Shown here in pieces: positions 5,703-13,276 of a stretch of 15,106 nt of DNA (positions within the stretch are counted from its first letter, which is position 1; every line of letters starts with the position of its first letter). The position numbers were made by a program, and so were the translations under genes. The notes beneath the pieces are model-generated. The model was not told the origin of the DNA and did not search any database. It saw nothing but the letters and a program-made list of their open reading frames with translations. The stretch covers positions 1 to 15,106 of the forward strand of contig QKBW01000040.1 of the NCBI GenBank assembly GCA_003245875.1, written 5' to 3'. The stretch comes from Candidatus Kaiserbacteria bacterium. Its GTDB lineage: Bacteria > Patescibacteriota > Minisyncoccia > Phycocordibacterales > UBA918.

Positions 5703-6374
5703 TTATAATACTTTTTCAGCCTTTGCTATATCTTCCGGATACCCTATTGGCAACCACAACCGCTGCTCTACTACTTGCATCGGATATGCTTGTGCATACG
5801 CAGTCAACGCATCAGTAAGGTAATATTCTCCACTGCTGCTAGCCTTGGTAACCGGGAATTCAAAAATATGCATGTCCAAAACCATCACACCGGTCAAAAC
5901 CAGATCGGATGGTGGTACGGTTGGTTTTTCAATGATGGCTATCAAAGTATGATCCGGGTTACTAACCACCACACCAAAACGTTCTGGGTGTTCCGCTTTA
6001 TGCGCCAATAATGCACGTTGATACGTCACCACGTTTTGTAAATCATCTTGTCCATGGATATCATCCGCAAACAAGAACAAGAATCGATCGCGCAATACAT
6101 CCCGACACAACCACAATGCCGCCGCCGTACCATTAGCAACCTCTTGGTGAACATACGTGACCGGTCGACCCATAAAAACCGCTCCGCAATGTACCTTAAT
6201 CTGTTCTTCAAGATAACCGGTCACAATGATCAGTTCATCCACTTCTTTAGGGAGTGCTTTGGCGATATGGTCAATAATAGGCTGCCCGGCCACCTTCACC
6301 AATGGCTTAGGGGTATGGTTGGTCAATGGGCGTAAGCGAGTGCCTTTTCCGGCAGCCAAAATAACGCATTGCAT
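5703..6374 (-). CDS. Nucleotidyltransferase (sugar-phosphate NDP transferase family)
   Basis: The 223-residue protein has one nucleotidyltransferase domain of the type that joins a sugar-1-phosphate to an NTP, releasing pyrophosphate. The signature LAAGKGTRLRPLT (7-19) with TPKPLV binds the nucleotide phosphates. Further family blocks are FADDI (102-106, probable metal-binding acidic patch), IIEKP (147-151), GEYYLTDAL (182-190) and the C-terminal LPIGYPEDIAKAE. There is no C-terminal left-handed beta-helix, so it is not a full GlmU-type bifunctional enzyme. The sugar cannot be told; cell-surface glycan precursor synthesis is the usual role. I chose ATG 6374, which opens MQCVILAAGKG and lies 6 nt after a -10 box. 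An ATG six codons upstream would fall inside that promoter. Confidence 0.9.
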   Translation of the reverse strand: MQCVILAAGKGTRLRPLTNHTPKPLVKVAGQPIIDHIAKALPKEVDELIIVTGYLEEQIKVHCGAVFMGRPVTYVHQEVANGTAAALWLCRDVLRDRFLFLFADDIHGQDDLQNVVTYQRALLAHKAEHPERFGVVVSNPDHTLIAIIEKPTVPPSDLVLTGVMVLDMHIFEFPVTKASSSGEYYLTDALTAYAQAYPMQVVEQRLWLPIGYPEDIAKAEKVL

Positions 6375-6380
6375 GTTTTC

Positions 6381-6389
6381 TTTATAACA
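6381..6389 (-). promoter_or_regulatory. Extended -10 promoter of the nucleotidyltransferase gene
   Basis: On the minus strand TGTTATAAA (TG at 6389-6388, TATAAA at 6386-6381) is followed by 6 nt (GAAAAC) and the ATG. The predicted start point coincides with the ATG, so the mRNA should be leaderless. It is back to back with the tRNA-fMet promoter. Confidence 0.6.
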
Positions 6390-6396
6390 CAAATAC

Positions 6397-6425
6397 TTGC
6401 CATTTTGTTACAAATACGGTATAGT
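6397..6425 (+). promoter_or_regulatory. Promoter of tRNA-fMet
   Basis: The -35 TTGCCA (6397-6402), a 17-bp spacer and -10 TATAGT (6420-6425) lie 28 bp before the tRNA. The -35 and spacing are identical to those of tRNA-Asp, and CCAACGCTT just downstream is shared with the tRNA-Thr(GGT) upstream region. Confidence 0.75.
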
Positions 6426-6453
6426 GCGCCAACGCTTATTTCAAGTGTCCCCC

Positions 6454-6524
6454 AGCGGGGTAGAGGAGAGGTACCTCGGGAGGCTCATAACCTCCAGACC
6501 CCGGTTCGATTCCGGGCCCCGCAA
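6454..6524 (+). tRNA. Initiator tRNA-fMet (anticodon CAT)
   Basis: The 71-nt cloverleaf has acceptor positions 2-7 GCGGGG paired with CCCCGC and an A1·A72 mismatch, the initiator hallmark that permits formylation and blocks EF-Tu (E. coli has C1·A72). The D-stem GAGG/CCTC has the A11-U24 pair typical of bacterial initiators. The anticodon loop is CTCATAA. The anticodon stem GGAGG/CCTCC gives only two of the three classical G-C pairs next to the loop: 29-41 is A-U. The T-arm CCCGG/CCGGG has loop TTCGATT. No CCA is encoded; the 3' flank is CAC. Confidence 0.95.
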
Positions 6525-6533
6525 CACGTAAGG

Positions 6534-6564
6534 AAAAAGGCCTGTCTTGTACAGGTCTTTTTTT
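6534..6564. terminator. Bidirectional terminator between tRNA-fMet and the HEPN-like gene
   Basis: The arms AAAAAGGCCTGT and ACAGGTCTTTTT (one G·U pair) enclose the loop CTTGT, with A- and T-runs on either side. It ends the plus-strand tRNA-fMet transcript and, 12 nt after the stop of the minus-strand gene at 6576, the gatCA operon. Confidence 0.85.
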
Positions 6565-6575
6565 AAATACACACC

Positions 6576-7196
6576 CTACCCCTCCCCAAATTCAGCAAAG
6601 ACACGTTTGTAGCGTGGGATGGTTTCCCGGGCAAGCTTTTGTGTTAATACAAAATCACTTCCCTCGTGCGCAATTTGGTTACGCACCTTGTGTGCCTCCC
6701 AGGCATCATCGATCGTCTTAAAGGCATGGCTGGAAGCACTCTTGAGCTGCTCGCCGATTGACGCGCCGGCATAGCCAGCTTTGTCTAATATCTGTCCCAA
6801 AATGATATCGGCTTCGATGATAGCCAGCTTCCAATCGTTTGGTCGATCTGAAGCAATGTGTTGCTCAATATCTGCCATACGGGAATCCTTTGAGGCACCG
6901 GAGCCATACAGCTGTTGCCAGAGTTCCTCTTGCTGCTTCACGCGCTCCATTTCTATCTCTGCCAGTTGATTGAAACGAATGGAAGCATAAATAAAGCCAA
7001 ACAAAAATACTGCGCCAAGTAAAAAAGAAAGACCGATGACAATCGCCCACAACGTCTCAACGCTGTGGACAATAGAAAGAATATCGATGTTAATGGCACC
7101 GCCAGTTATCTGCTCAACTTGTTTGGCAAACACAGAAAAAAGCCCGGCAATATCGACTGAGTATTGATTGAAAACGATATCGTTAGCGTCTGGCAT
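6576..7196 (-). CDS. Membrane-anchored protein with a HEPN-like C-terminal domain
   Basis: I do not recognise a named family. The 206-residue protein, counted from ATG 7196, has a short N-terminal segment, one strong membrane helix at about 50-73, a charged helical linker (about 76-98, rich in E/Q/K) and an all-helical C-terminal domain (about 122-203). That domain has the pattern DDAWEAHKVRNQIAHEGSDF, in which R172-N-Q-I-A-H177 fits the RNxxxH motif of HEPN domains, many of which are RNases or nucleotide-binding proteins. No signal-peptide cleavage site is apparent. A TTG two codons upstream (7202) could also serve as start; ATG gives an 8-nt gap to gatA. The gene is last in a gatC-gatA operon, which may point to translation or tRNA, but that is an inference. 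The stop is TAG. Confidence 0.7.
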   Translation of the reverse strand: MPDANDIVFNQYSVDIAGLFSVFAKQVEQITGGAINIDILSIVHSVETLWAIVIGLSFLLGAVFLFGFIYASIRFNQLAEIEMERVKQQEELWQQLYGSGASKDSRMADIEQHIASDRPNDWKLAIIEADIILGQILDKAGYAGASIGEQLKSASSHAFKTIDDAWEAHKVRNQIAHEGSDFVLTQKLARETIPRYKRVFAEFGEG

Positions 7197-7204
7197 GGGC
7201 AAGC

Positions 7205-8617
7205 CTAGCGCTGGTCGTAGGTGCGGATCCCTAAATCAAAGAGTCGCTCTTCACCAGCATGTGGCGCTATATATTGTACCCCAACCGGGAGAGCTTTACC
7301 GTCGCGCTCCACAGTTCCCATAGGAATAGAAATAGCTGGCACACCGGTAAGATTAACTGGCACAGTGAAAATATCTTGTTTGTACATGGAGAGTGGGTCG
7401 CCTTGTGCTCCAAAAGTAAAGGCAGGGGTCGGTGCGGTTGGTGTCGTGATGATGTCGACAGTTTTGTACACCTCGGCCAATTCAGCGCGCATCATCGAGC
7501 GGAGTGTCTCCGCTTTACCATAAAACGCATCATAGTACCCGGCAGAAAGCACATACGTACCAAGCAAAATACGGCGCTTTACCTCAGTACCCAACCCTTC
7601 CGCACGGCTGTTTTGATAAACATCCAGCAGTGACTCCCCTTCTGCGCGGACACCATAACGGATACCATCAAAACGAGCCAGGTTTGAAGACACTTCTGCC
7701 GGCATAACAATGTAGTACGCTGCCAAGCCTTTTTCAAACAGCGGCAAAGAGATATCAACGATCTCATGCCCGGCCTTGGCCAGGGCCTCTAGGTTGTGTT
7801 CAAATGCCTCCATGACATCAGGATCGATACCCTCGCGCAAAAAGTCACGCGGTACACCAATACGGTATTTTTCTTTTACCTCCACCTTTGGATATGTCGT
7901 GTCGTCGATCGTGGTCATGTCGAGAGGGTCTTTGCCTGCCATAATGCGATACACCAGTGCAGCATCGGCCACCGAGTTGGTAAGTGTACCGGCCTGATCG
8001 AGTGAAGACCCCATAGCCATCAATCCATGTCGAGATACGGCTCCATAGGTTGGTTTGAGACCAACCAGCCCACAATAACTTGCCGGCTGACGAATAGAAC
8101 CACCAGTATCGGTACCGATCGCAACCGGTACAGCACCCATAGCTACCGCTGCTGCCGAACCGCCGGATGAACCGCCCGGTACGCGAGTAGTATCGTGCGG
8201 GTTCTTGGTTGGGCCATAAGCGGAGTTTTCGGTTGAGCTACCCATAGCAAATTCATCCAAGTTGGTACCCCCAACCAGTACAGCCCCGGCTTCCTTCAGT
8301 TTCGTGATAATGGTCGCATCGTAACTACAAATATAATTGTCCAATATCTTGGAAGACGCCGTGGCCCGCTTCCCTTTTACCAAGATGTTTTCCTTCAAGG
8401 CGATCGGTACACCACACAAGGTCGGCGCTTGCTCACCTTTTTCTTTTATCAGTTCCGCTGCTTTGGCAGCTTGTACGGCTACATCATCGTAGACATCAAG
8501 AAAAGCATGGATGTCGCTATCCGTGGCAGCAATAACCGCCAAACTCTCCTGTGCGATCTCTTCCGGTGTAGTCTCACCAGAAAGATACGCTGCGCGTAAC
8601 TCGGTCGCTGTTTTCAT
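7205..8617 (-). CDS. gatA: Asp-tRNA(Asn)/Glu-tRNA(Gln) amidotransferase subunit A
   Basis: GatA is the glutaminase subunit of the GatCAB complex, which turns misacylated Glu-tRNA(Gln) or Asp-tRNA(Asn) into the correct Gln- or Asn-tRNA. The 470-residue protein has the amidase signature with the catalytic Lys75-Ser150-Ser174 triad: K75 in ALKEN, S150 in VPGGSSGGSAAAV, and the nucleophile S174 in TDTGGSIRQPA. The spacing matches Staphylococcus GatA (K79/S154/S178). The conserved CGLVGLKPTYGAVSRHGL follows. The length is typical. The ATG lies 2 nt after the gatC stop. gatB is not in the window and must be elsewhere if the complex is complete. The stop is TAG. Confidence 0.97.
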   Translation of the reverse strand: MKTATELRAAYLSGETTPEEIAQESLAVIAATDSDIHAFLDVYDDVAVQAAKAAELIKEKGEQAPTLCGVPIALKENILVKGKRATASSKILDNYICSYDATIITKLKEAGAVLVGGTNLDEFAMGSSTENSAYGPTKNPHDTTRVPGGSSGGSAAAVAMGAVPVAIGTDTGGSIRQPASYCGLVGLKPTYGAVSRHGLMAMGSSLDQAGTLTNSVADAALVYRIMAGKDPLDMTTIDDTTYPKVEVKEKYRIGVPRDFLREGIDPDVMEAFEHNLEALAKAGHEIVDISLPLFEKGLAAYYIVMPAEVSSNLARFDGIRYGVRAEGESLLDVYQNSRAEGLGTEVKRRILLGTYVLSAGYYDAFYGKAETLRSMMRAELAEVYKTVDIITTPTAPTPAFTFGAQGDPLSMYKQDIFTVPVNLTGVPAISIPMGTVERDGKALPVGVQYIAPHAGEERLFDLGIRTYDQR

Positions 8618-8619
8618 AA

Positions 8620-8925
8620 CTAGTGTGATTGATCCAAGATCTTTTTAACTTTCAAGAAGGCACCGTCTGTTTCGGGCATGGCGGCCAGCATATCGGCGGT
8701 ATGAGTCCCGGAAGGAGTGGTTATCTGATCTTCACGGAACACATTGTGTACTGGGCCTACAGCCTGTTCTCCGGCCTCCACATCAACCAGACTATTAATA
8801 GTGCTCACATACTCCAAAATAGACGATATCTCAGTGGCCAATGTATCGACCTCCTGTTCGCTCAGTTTAATTCGAGCGAGCATCCCCAGATGTTGAATTT
8901 GTGCTTTATCCATAGGTAATTTCAT
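8620..8925 (-). CDS. gatC: Asp-tRNA(Asn)/Glu-tRNA(Gln) amidotransferase subunit C
   Basis: GatC is a small subunit that wraps around the GatA-GatB interface and stabilises the complex. The 101-residue protein has the family's N-terminal helices (HLGMLARIKLSEQE, then SILEYVSTINSLVDVEA), an extended middle and the C-terminal MPETDGAFLKVKKIL, equivalent to the usual APDxxxxFxVPxIL. ATG 8925 was chosen over an in-frame ATG four codons later because a well-formed promoter ends 5 nt upstream of it. It is the first gene of gatC-gatA-HEPN-like. Confidence 0.94.
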   Translation of the reverse strand: MKLPMDKAQIQHLGMLARIKLSEQEVDTLATEISSILEYVSTINSLVDVEAGEQAVGPVHNVFREDQITTPSGTHTADMLAAMPETDGAFLKVKKILDQSH

Positions 8926-8930
8926 TGCGC

Positions 8931-8959
8931 ATCATAGCGCACCTAGCGAACGCTGTCGA
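8931..8959 (-). promoter_or_regulatory. Promoter of the gatCA operon
   Basis: On the minus strand -35 TCGACA (8959-8954), a 17-bp spacer and -10 TATGAT (8936-8931) each match the sigma-70 consensus at five of six bases. Only GCGCA separates the -10 from the gatC ATG, so transcription should start at or next to the A of ATG (leaderless). Confidence 0.65.
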
Positions 8960-8969
8960 GGCAAAAGAG

Positions 8970-10982
8970 CTATCTGCCAAGACGTTTGAGAAAATCTGCT
9001 TCGGAAAGAACGGCGACACCAAGCTCCTTGGCGCGGGCGGCTTTGGTGCCAGCGTTTTCGCCCAGGACAACAAAGTCTGTCTTGGCGGACACACTACCGG
9101 AAATGCTGGCACCAGCCGCCCGCGCCATATCTTTCGCCTCATCGCGGGTCAAGGTTGGTAACGTACCGGTAAAAACCAACGTTTTACCCATAAATGCATT
9201 GGAGGTATGCGTCGACGTCTTTTCAATGGTTATGTATGGTAATAACGCATTGAGTTCAGCCTGATGTCGTTGATCGGCAAACCAGGCATGTACTGATGCC
9301 GCCACCACCTCACCTACTCCGTAGACCGCTGCGATCTTCTCTGGGTCTGCTACTTGCAGCGTAGCAATAGTTGGGAAACGTTCAGCCAACAAACGAGCTG
9401 TCTCTTCCCCAACATCGTCAATAGAAAGCGCGATCAGCAGTCGGTAGAGGGGTACCGTACGTACTGCGGCAATGGCATCTATGACATTATGCGCTGCCTT
9501 TTCTTTGAAACCGGGCAGATCGATCAGGTCGCCCACTTCCAACGTAAATAGATCTGCGTATGTATCAATCAACTCATTATCGAGCAGGAGGTCAATAATA
9601 CGTGGGCCAACACCATCAATATTGAGGGCTGTTTTTGACACAAAATGATAGAGCCGCTGTCGGTGTAAATGATCTGACTCTAGTGTCACACAACGGTAAG
9701 CTGCTTCTCCCGGGACTCGCTCGATAGAACCATCTCCCCCACAACCAAATACTTTTTTGGGAAAACGATACGGCTTCGCTTCCCGAGGACGCAGCGCAGT
9801 AACAACACTCAGTACCTTAGGTATGACATCACCGGCCTTTTTGATAATAACTGTATCCCCAATACGCACATCGAGACGTTTGATCTCATCTTCGTTGTGC
9901 AATGTGGCGCGAGAAACAGTCGAACCAGCGATCAGAGTCGGTCGCAGATGTGCCACTGGCGTGACCACCCCGGTACGTCCAACCTGCAATCCAATATCTT
10001 CGATCACAGTCGTTGCTTCCTCAGAGGGGAATTTATACGCCACCCCAAACCGTGGCGACTTAGCGGTATAACCAAGCGCACGCTGTATACGCACGTCATT
10101 AACCTTCAGTACCACACCATCCATACCAAATGGCTGTTTCAGTCGCTTTGGTATCCATGATTGATAATATTTTTCTATCTCAGAAACAGTATGACAGAGA
10201 CGGTAGTGCGCATTGACCGGGAAGCCAAGATTTTGAAGTAATTGCAACTCAGCCAACTGCGTACGCGGTGGAGTGAGGGTTGCTTCGTCAAACCAATCGA
10301 TATCGTAACAGAAGAGCGAAAGAGCGCGGGCGGCGGCGACGGTGGGGTCAAGTTGTCGCAACGTACCCGCCGCAGCATTGCGCGGATTGGCGAACAATGG
10401 CTCGCCTGCCGCCGCCCGTACCTGATTTATCCGCTCGAATTCTTTTGCTGAAAGCCAAACCTCACCAACCACAATCAAGCTGACCGGTTGGGCAAGCTGT
10501 TGCGGCAGTGTCCGTATGGTACACGCGGTATGCGTGACATCCTCACCAGTCACTCCATCACCACGTGTCGCCGCACGAACCAAACGACCCTCTTGGTATT
10601 CCAACACGATCTTTAAACCGTCAATTTTGTGCTCTGCTACGAACTCTAGCGGTATATCCACCAGATCCGCTTCTGCCCGCAACCGCTGTACGCGTGTCAC
10701 CCATTCCTGCAACTCGTCGTGGTTGAAAATATTACTAAACGACCACTGCGATACCCGATGTTTTACCTTAGAAAAGGCTTCAGCCACCGAACCGCCCACC
10801 ACAGTCGCCTCCGAACCGACGGTCTCATCGGTACTTCCTTCAAGTACAGCAAGTTCACGCATTAATGAATCGTACGCCTCGTCAGATATCTCCGGTGCAT
10901 CATCGTGATGATAGCGCTCACGATGATACGCAATGAGCTTGCGAAGTTCTCGTATTCGCCCGTTATCTTGCTCCTTTACCAT
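8970..10982 (-). CDS. ligA: NAD+-dependent DNA ligase
   Basis: LigA seals nicks in DNA during replication and repair, using NAD+. The 670-residue protein (E. coli 671) has domain Ia (about 8-50, RYHHDDAPEISDEAYDSL), an adenylation domain with the AMP-accepting Lys119 in EHKIDG, an OB fold (about 320-400), a zinc-finger region (about 408-436), helix-hairpin-helix repeats (about 450-575) and a C-terminal BRCT domain (about 595-670). The segment equivalent to the common PMLSL reads SQWSFSNIF. Two of four zinc cysteines are missing: only C414 and C431 remain, while the other two positions are Val411 and Ser436. I chose ATG 10982, which leaves 4 nt after the preceding stop and gives the normal length. 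A TTG 15 nt upstream (10997) would overlap that gene. It is the last gene of the pilin operon. Confidence 0.96.
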   Translation of the reverse strand: MVKEQDNGRIRELRKLIAYHRERYHHDDAPEISDEAYDSLMRELAVLEGSTDETVGSEATVVGGSVAEAFSKVKHRVSQWSFSNIFNHDELQEWVTRVQRLRAEADLVDIPLEFVAEHKIDGLKIVLEYQEGRLVRAATRGDGVTGEDVTHTACTIRTLPQQLAQPVSLIVVGEVWLSAKEFERINQVRAAAGEPLFANPRNAAAGTLRQLDPTVAAARALSLFCYDIDWFDEATLTPPRTQLAELQLLQNLGFPVNAHYRLCHTVSEIEKYYQSWIPKRLKQPFGMDGVVLKVNDVRIQRALGYTAKSPRFGVAYKFPSEEATTVIEDIGLQVGRTGVVTPVAHLRPTLIAGSTVSRATLHNEDEIKRLDVRIGDTVIIKKAGDVIPKVLSVVTALRPREAKPYRFPKKVFGCGGDGSIERVPGEAAYRCVTLESDHLHRQRLYHFVSKTALNIDGVGPRIIDLLLDNELIDTYADLFTLEVGDLIDLPGFKEKAAHNVIDAIAAVRTVPLYRLLIALSIDDVGEETARLLAERFPTIATLQVADPEKIAAVYGVGEVVAASVHAWFADQRHQAELNALLPYITIEKTSTHTSNAFMGKTLVFTGTLPTLTRDEAKDMARAAGASISGSVSAKTDFVVLGENAGTKAARAKELGVAVLSEADFLKRLGR

Positions 10983-10986
10983 AAGC

Positions 10987-11523
10987 TTAGAGCTCAATTG
11001 TAAGCTCTCGTTGTACAGTACGCAAACCAGTCAGATTATTACAGGCACGATTGTATCCTCGTGAAAATACCACCGTACACACATCCCCTGTCGGACAAGT
11101 CTTTTGCGCAAGACCATCGCTACTAAAATCATACGTTTGTGCGCCTGCCTTAGCGTCAATGATATACACATCTACCGCAGTACAGAGATCTTGTACGCCA
11201 TTATTCCAAGTAAACGGAGCCGGCACATAGTGATGGAGCACCCCAGATTGTGAATCGTTGCCTTGTGCGGTTTTTTCAACGCAATTAAAAGTGAGGTTGG
11301 TCGGTATACCGGCCAAGACATCAACGGATTGCCGTGCCGCCAACGCACACTCTATACCGGCATTTGCAGCATGAAAGGCAACTTCTGAATCACGCGCCGT
11401 GGATGAAAGACTCAATTGCTTAACGGTAATATCCAAAAGAGACAACCCTATCGCCAACACAACACTCACCACCACGATGGTAAGCAACAATGCAAAACCT
11501 GATTGTTCATGTTGTGTGGTCAT
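10987..11523 (-). CDS. Minor pseudopilin, PilX/GspK-like
   Basis: The 178-residue protein has a prepilin leader MTTQHEQSG cut before FALLLTIVVVSVVLAIG, followed by one hydrophobic helix of about 22 residues. The mature protein lacks Glu at position 5 (Leu instead), as in GspK-type tip subunits. The segment SEVAFHAANAGIECAL is typical of PilX-like N-terminal regions. The C-terminal globular part has several cysteines and no recognisable domain. Minor pilins prime assembly and form the tip of type IV pili. It starts 6 nt after the previous gene and is followed 4 nt later by ligA. Confidence 0.8.
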   Translation of the reverse strand: MTTQHEQSGFALLLTIVVVSVVLAIGLSLLDITVKQLSLSSTARDSEVAFHAANAGIECALAARQSVDVLAGIPTNLTFNCVEKTAQGNDSQSGVLHHYVPAPFTWNNGVQDLCTAVDVYIIDAKAGAQTYDFSSDGLAQKTCPTGDVCTVVFSRGYNRACNNLTGLRTVQRELTIEL

Positions 11524-11529
11524 GGTGAT

Positions 11530-12099
11530 TTAATTTGTATTATAAATATCGGACAAATATGTCACGAGCGTAATGGTTTTGGCGGCAGTACTCGTTGGTG
11601 GTTGCCACGTAACTTGTGAGGTCACCTTAACGACATTGGTAAGCGGTGTTACATGCACAACACGCGAGTACGCAGTCAAAGTAGCGTTGGTACTATCGTG
11701 GGTGTACTGCGCTCGTTGTGTACCGGTTTTAAAATAAATCGGACAACCATCACTACACACTTGTCCACGAGCCACCACGACATTATTGTTGAAGTACAAA
11801 CCGCACCCATCAACAGTCTCACAACGACTGACTCGAGCATCAGTTAACCAAGCAGAAGAAGCAGGGCTACCCGTACCACTCTTAATGTGCGCAATACCTG
11901 CTTCGTTACGAATGTCGATCACTGCTTCAATACCCTCCTGAGCTAGAAGAAAGGCAGTATTTTGTTCGCGCGCATATTGTGCAGACTGTTGTGCACGAGC
12001 TGCGATGGTCATTGGACCTACCGTAGCCATCAAAAAAATGGTGATGGCTATCAATACCTCAACGAGTGAATATCCGGATTGTGATGTGTGCGTATACAT
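11530..12099 (-). CDS. Minor pseudopilin, PilV/GspI-like
   Basis: The 189-residue protein has leader MYTHTSQSG cut before YSLVEVLIAITIFLMATVG, with Glu5 present and a single N-terminal hydrophobic helix. Its region AQQSAQYAREQNTAFLLAQEGIEA is the pattern of PilV/GspI-type N-terminal spines. The C-terminal domain has four cysteines clustered in the middle (RCETVDGC, QVCSDGC) and is otherwise unrecognised. The call to PilV/GspI rather than another minor pilin rests on gene order and the spine sequence. It lies 3 nt after the preceding pseudopilin. Confidence 0.8.
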   Translation of the reverse strand: MYTHTSQSGYSLVEVLIAITIFLMATVGPMTIAARAQQSAQYAREQNTAFLLAQEGIEAVIDIRNEAGIAHIKSGTGSPASSAWLTDARVSRCETVDGCGLYFNNNVVVARGQVCSDGCPIYFKTGTQRAQYTHDSTNATLTAYSRVVHVTPLTNVVKVTSQVTWQPPTSTAAKTITLVTYLSDIYNTN

Positions 12100-12102
12100 A
12101 AG

Positions 12103-12690
12103 CTATAGGTCCAAAAGACGTTGTGTTACGGTGGTTTGCATAGAAAATGTACTATCGGTACTATCTCCCAAACCACCCGCCTTCCCTTCAATAAAGACCG
12201 TCACTGTTGGCTGCACCGAGTCAGCAGGACTACTACCGGTAACAGTGATCTTAAAATTAGTTATCTGGACATTTGGAGACGTCAGCGGCAACCATGTATC
12301 ATTTGCCAAACGTCGGATAATGGTCTGGGAACCCGCATCATACGCATAGGCAATGCGGTTACTTGACTTACCACTGGTGAGACTGCCACCTGATTCCATC
12401 AAAGAAATATATACCCCATTAGTACAATCTTGCGTTGCGGAATCGGAATCAACACTGGTATGTCGTGTTGTGTCACAATCATAGTTGTATCCCGTACGTA
12501 ATTCACGGGTCATGCTATCAAGTGCAAAAGTTACATTGTTGATCACCGCCTGTACATTTTGTGCTTTCAAGTTTGCGTTGATCAGCACCAGGAGTGTACC
12601 GGTAGCCATTGTTACCACCACCGAAAAAATCGTAAGCGCCACCAACAGCTCAATGAGTGAAAAACCTGATTGTGTATGTGTTGTGTGCAT
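12103..12690 (-). CDS. Minor pseudopilin, PilW/GspJ-like
   Basis: The 195-residue protein has leader MHTTHTQSG cut before FSLIELLVALTIFSVVV, with Glu5 present. The helix is followed by NNVTFALDSMTRELRTGYNY, typical of PilW/GspJ-type pseudopilins, which often carry a Met-Thr-Arg-Glu motif here. The C-terminal beta-rich part has two cysteines. The gene lies 1 nt after the stop of the FimT/GspH-like gene, so translation is probably coupled. Confidence 0.8.
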   Translation of the reverse strand: MHTTHTQSGFSLIELLVALTIFSVVVTMATGTLLVLINANLKAQNVQAVINNVTFALDSMTRELRTGYNYDCDTTRHTSVDSDSATQDCTNGVYISLMESGGSLTSGKSSNRIAYAYDAGSQTIIRRLANDTWLPLTSPNVQITNFKITVTGSSPADSVQPTVTVFIEGKAGGLGDSTDSTFSMQTTVTQRLLDL

Positions 12691-12691
12691 A

Positions 12692-13276
12692 TCACTGAAC
12701 TGTTATTTGCCCGGTCGGCGATACAAAAACATACCGAACAGAACTTGCGTCACTAACACTCGACACCGTTAAGCGCGCACTTTGTTTACGCACCAAATTT
12801 GTACTGACAATTGCGTCGAAATCAGGTCGTGCAAAGGCAATACTTATACTTGTCACGATACTTCCGCTCGGACAAGCATCTGTACTTACAGTATTCACAC
12901 ATATTTCTTTGATCTGGAAACGACTATCCAGGTACTGCGTAGAAATTTCTTCACCCGCATCATACGATGAGGTAACTCCGCCGCTCTTGTCTTGAAACAA
13001 GTAATACCACTGAGGCGTGTTCGTACTAAAGTAGACGCCGTAATTATTGCGAAAATCTCCGCCAGCACCTCGTACACTGGTTGCCAAAACTTGCGCTTCA
13101 CGAGTATCGAGTGCCACTTTAAATGATTGGTTCTTCAATAAAACCACACTGTTAAATGCACCATATTTGACCATAATCAACGCCGTAACGATACCAATAA
13201 TGGCTACCGTGACCAGAACCTCAAGCAGCGTAAAACCGCGTTGGTGACGTCGGATCTTTTTTCTACCACAGCGCAT
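12692..13276 (-). CDS. Pseudopilin, FimT/GspH-like
   Basis: The 194-residue protein has a basic leader, MRCGRKKIRRHQRG, cut before FTLLEVLVTVAIIGIVTALI, with Glu5 present. The later segment (about 45-190) looks like a GspH/FimT beta domain. The start ATG lies inside the last codons of pilD (14-nt overlap), a layout that suggests translational coupling. The gene stops with TGA, the only TGA stop among the visible gene ends here. Confidence 0.8.
   Translation of the reverse strand: MRCGRKKIRRHQRGFTLLEVLVTVAIIGIVTALIMVKYGAFNSVVLLKNQSFKVALDTREAQVLATSVRGAGGDFRNNYGVYFSTNTPQWYYLFQDKSGGVTSSYDAGEEISTQYLDSRFQIKEICVNTVSTDACPSGSIVTSISIAFARPDFDAIVSTNLVRKQSARLTVSSVSDASSVRYVFVSPTGQITVQ

Noticed and set aside
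10983..10997. A TTG start for ligA 15 nt upstream of the chosen ATG, overlapping the previous gene.
   Set aside because: The ATG gives the usual length and a normal intergenic gap; nothing favours the TTG.
238..12690. Reassignment of UGA to glycine, as in some CPR groups.
   Set aside because: RF2 with an intact SPF motif is encoded, one gene ends in TGA, and no conserved protein reads through a TGA.
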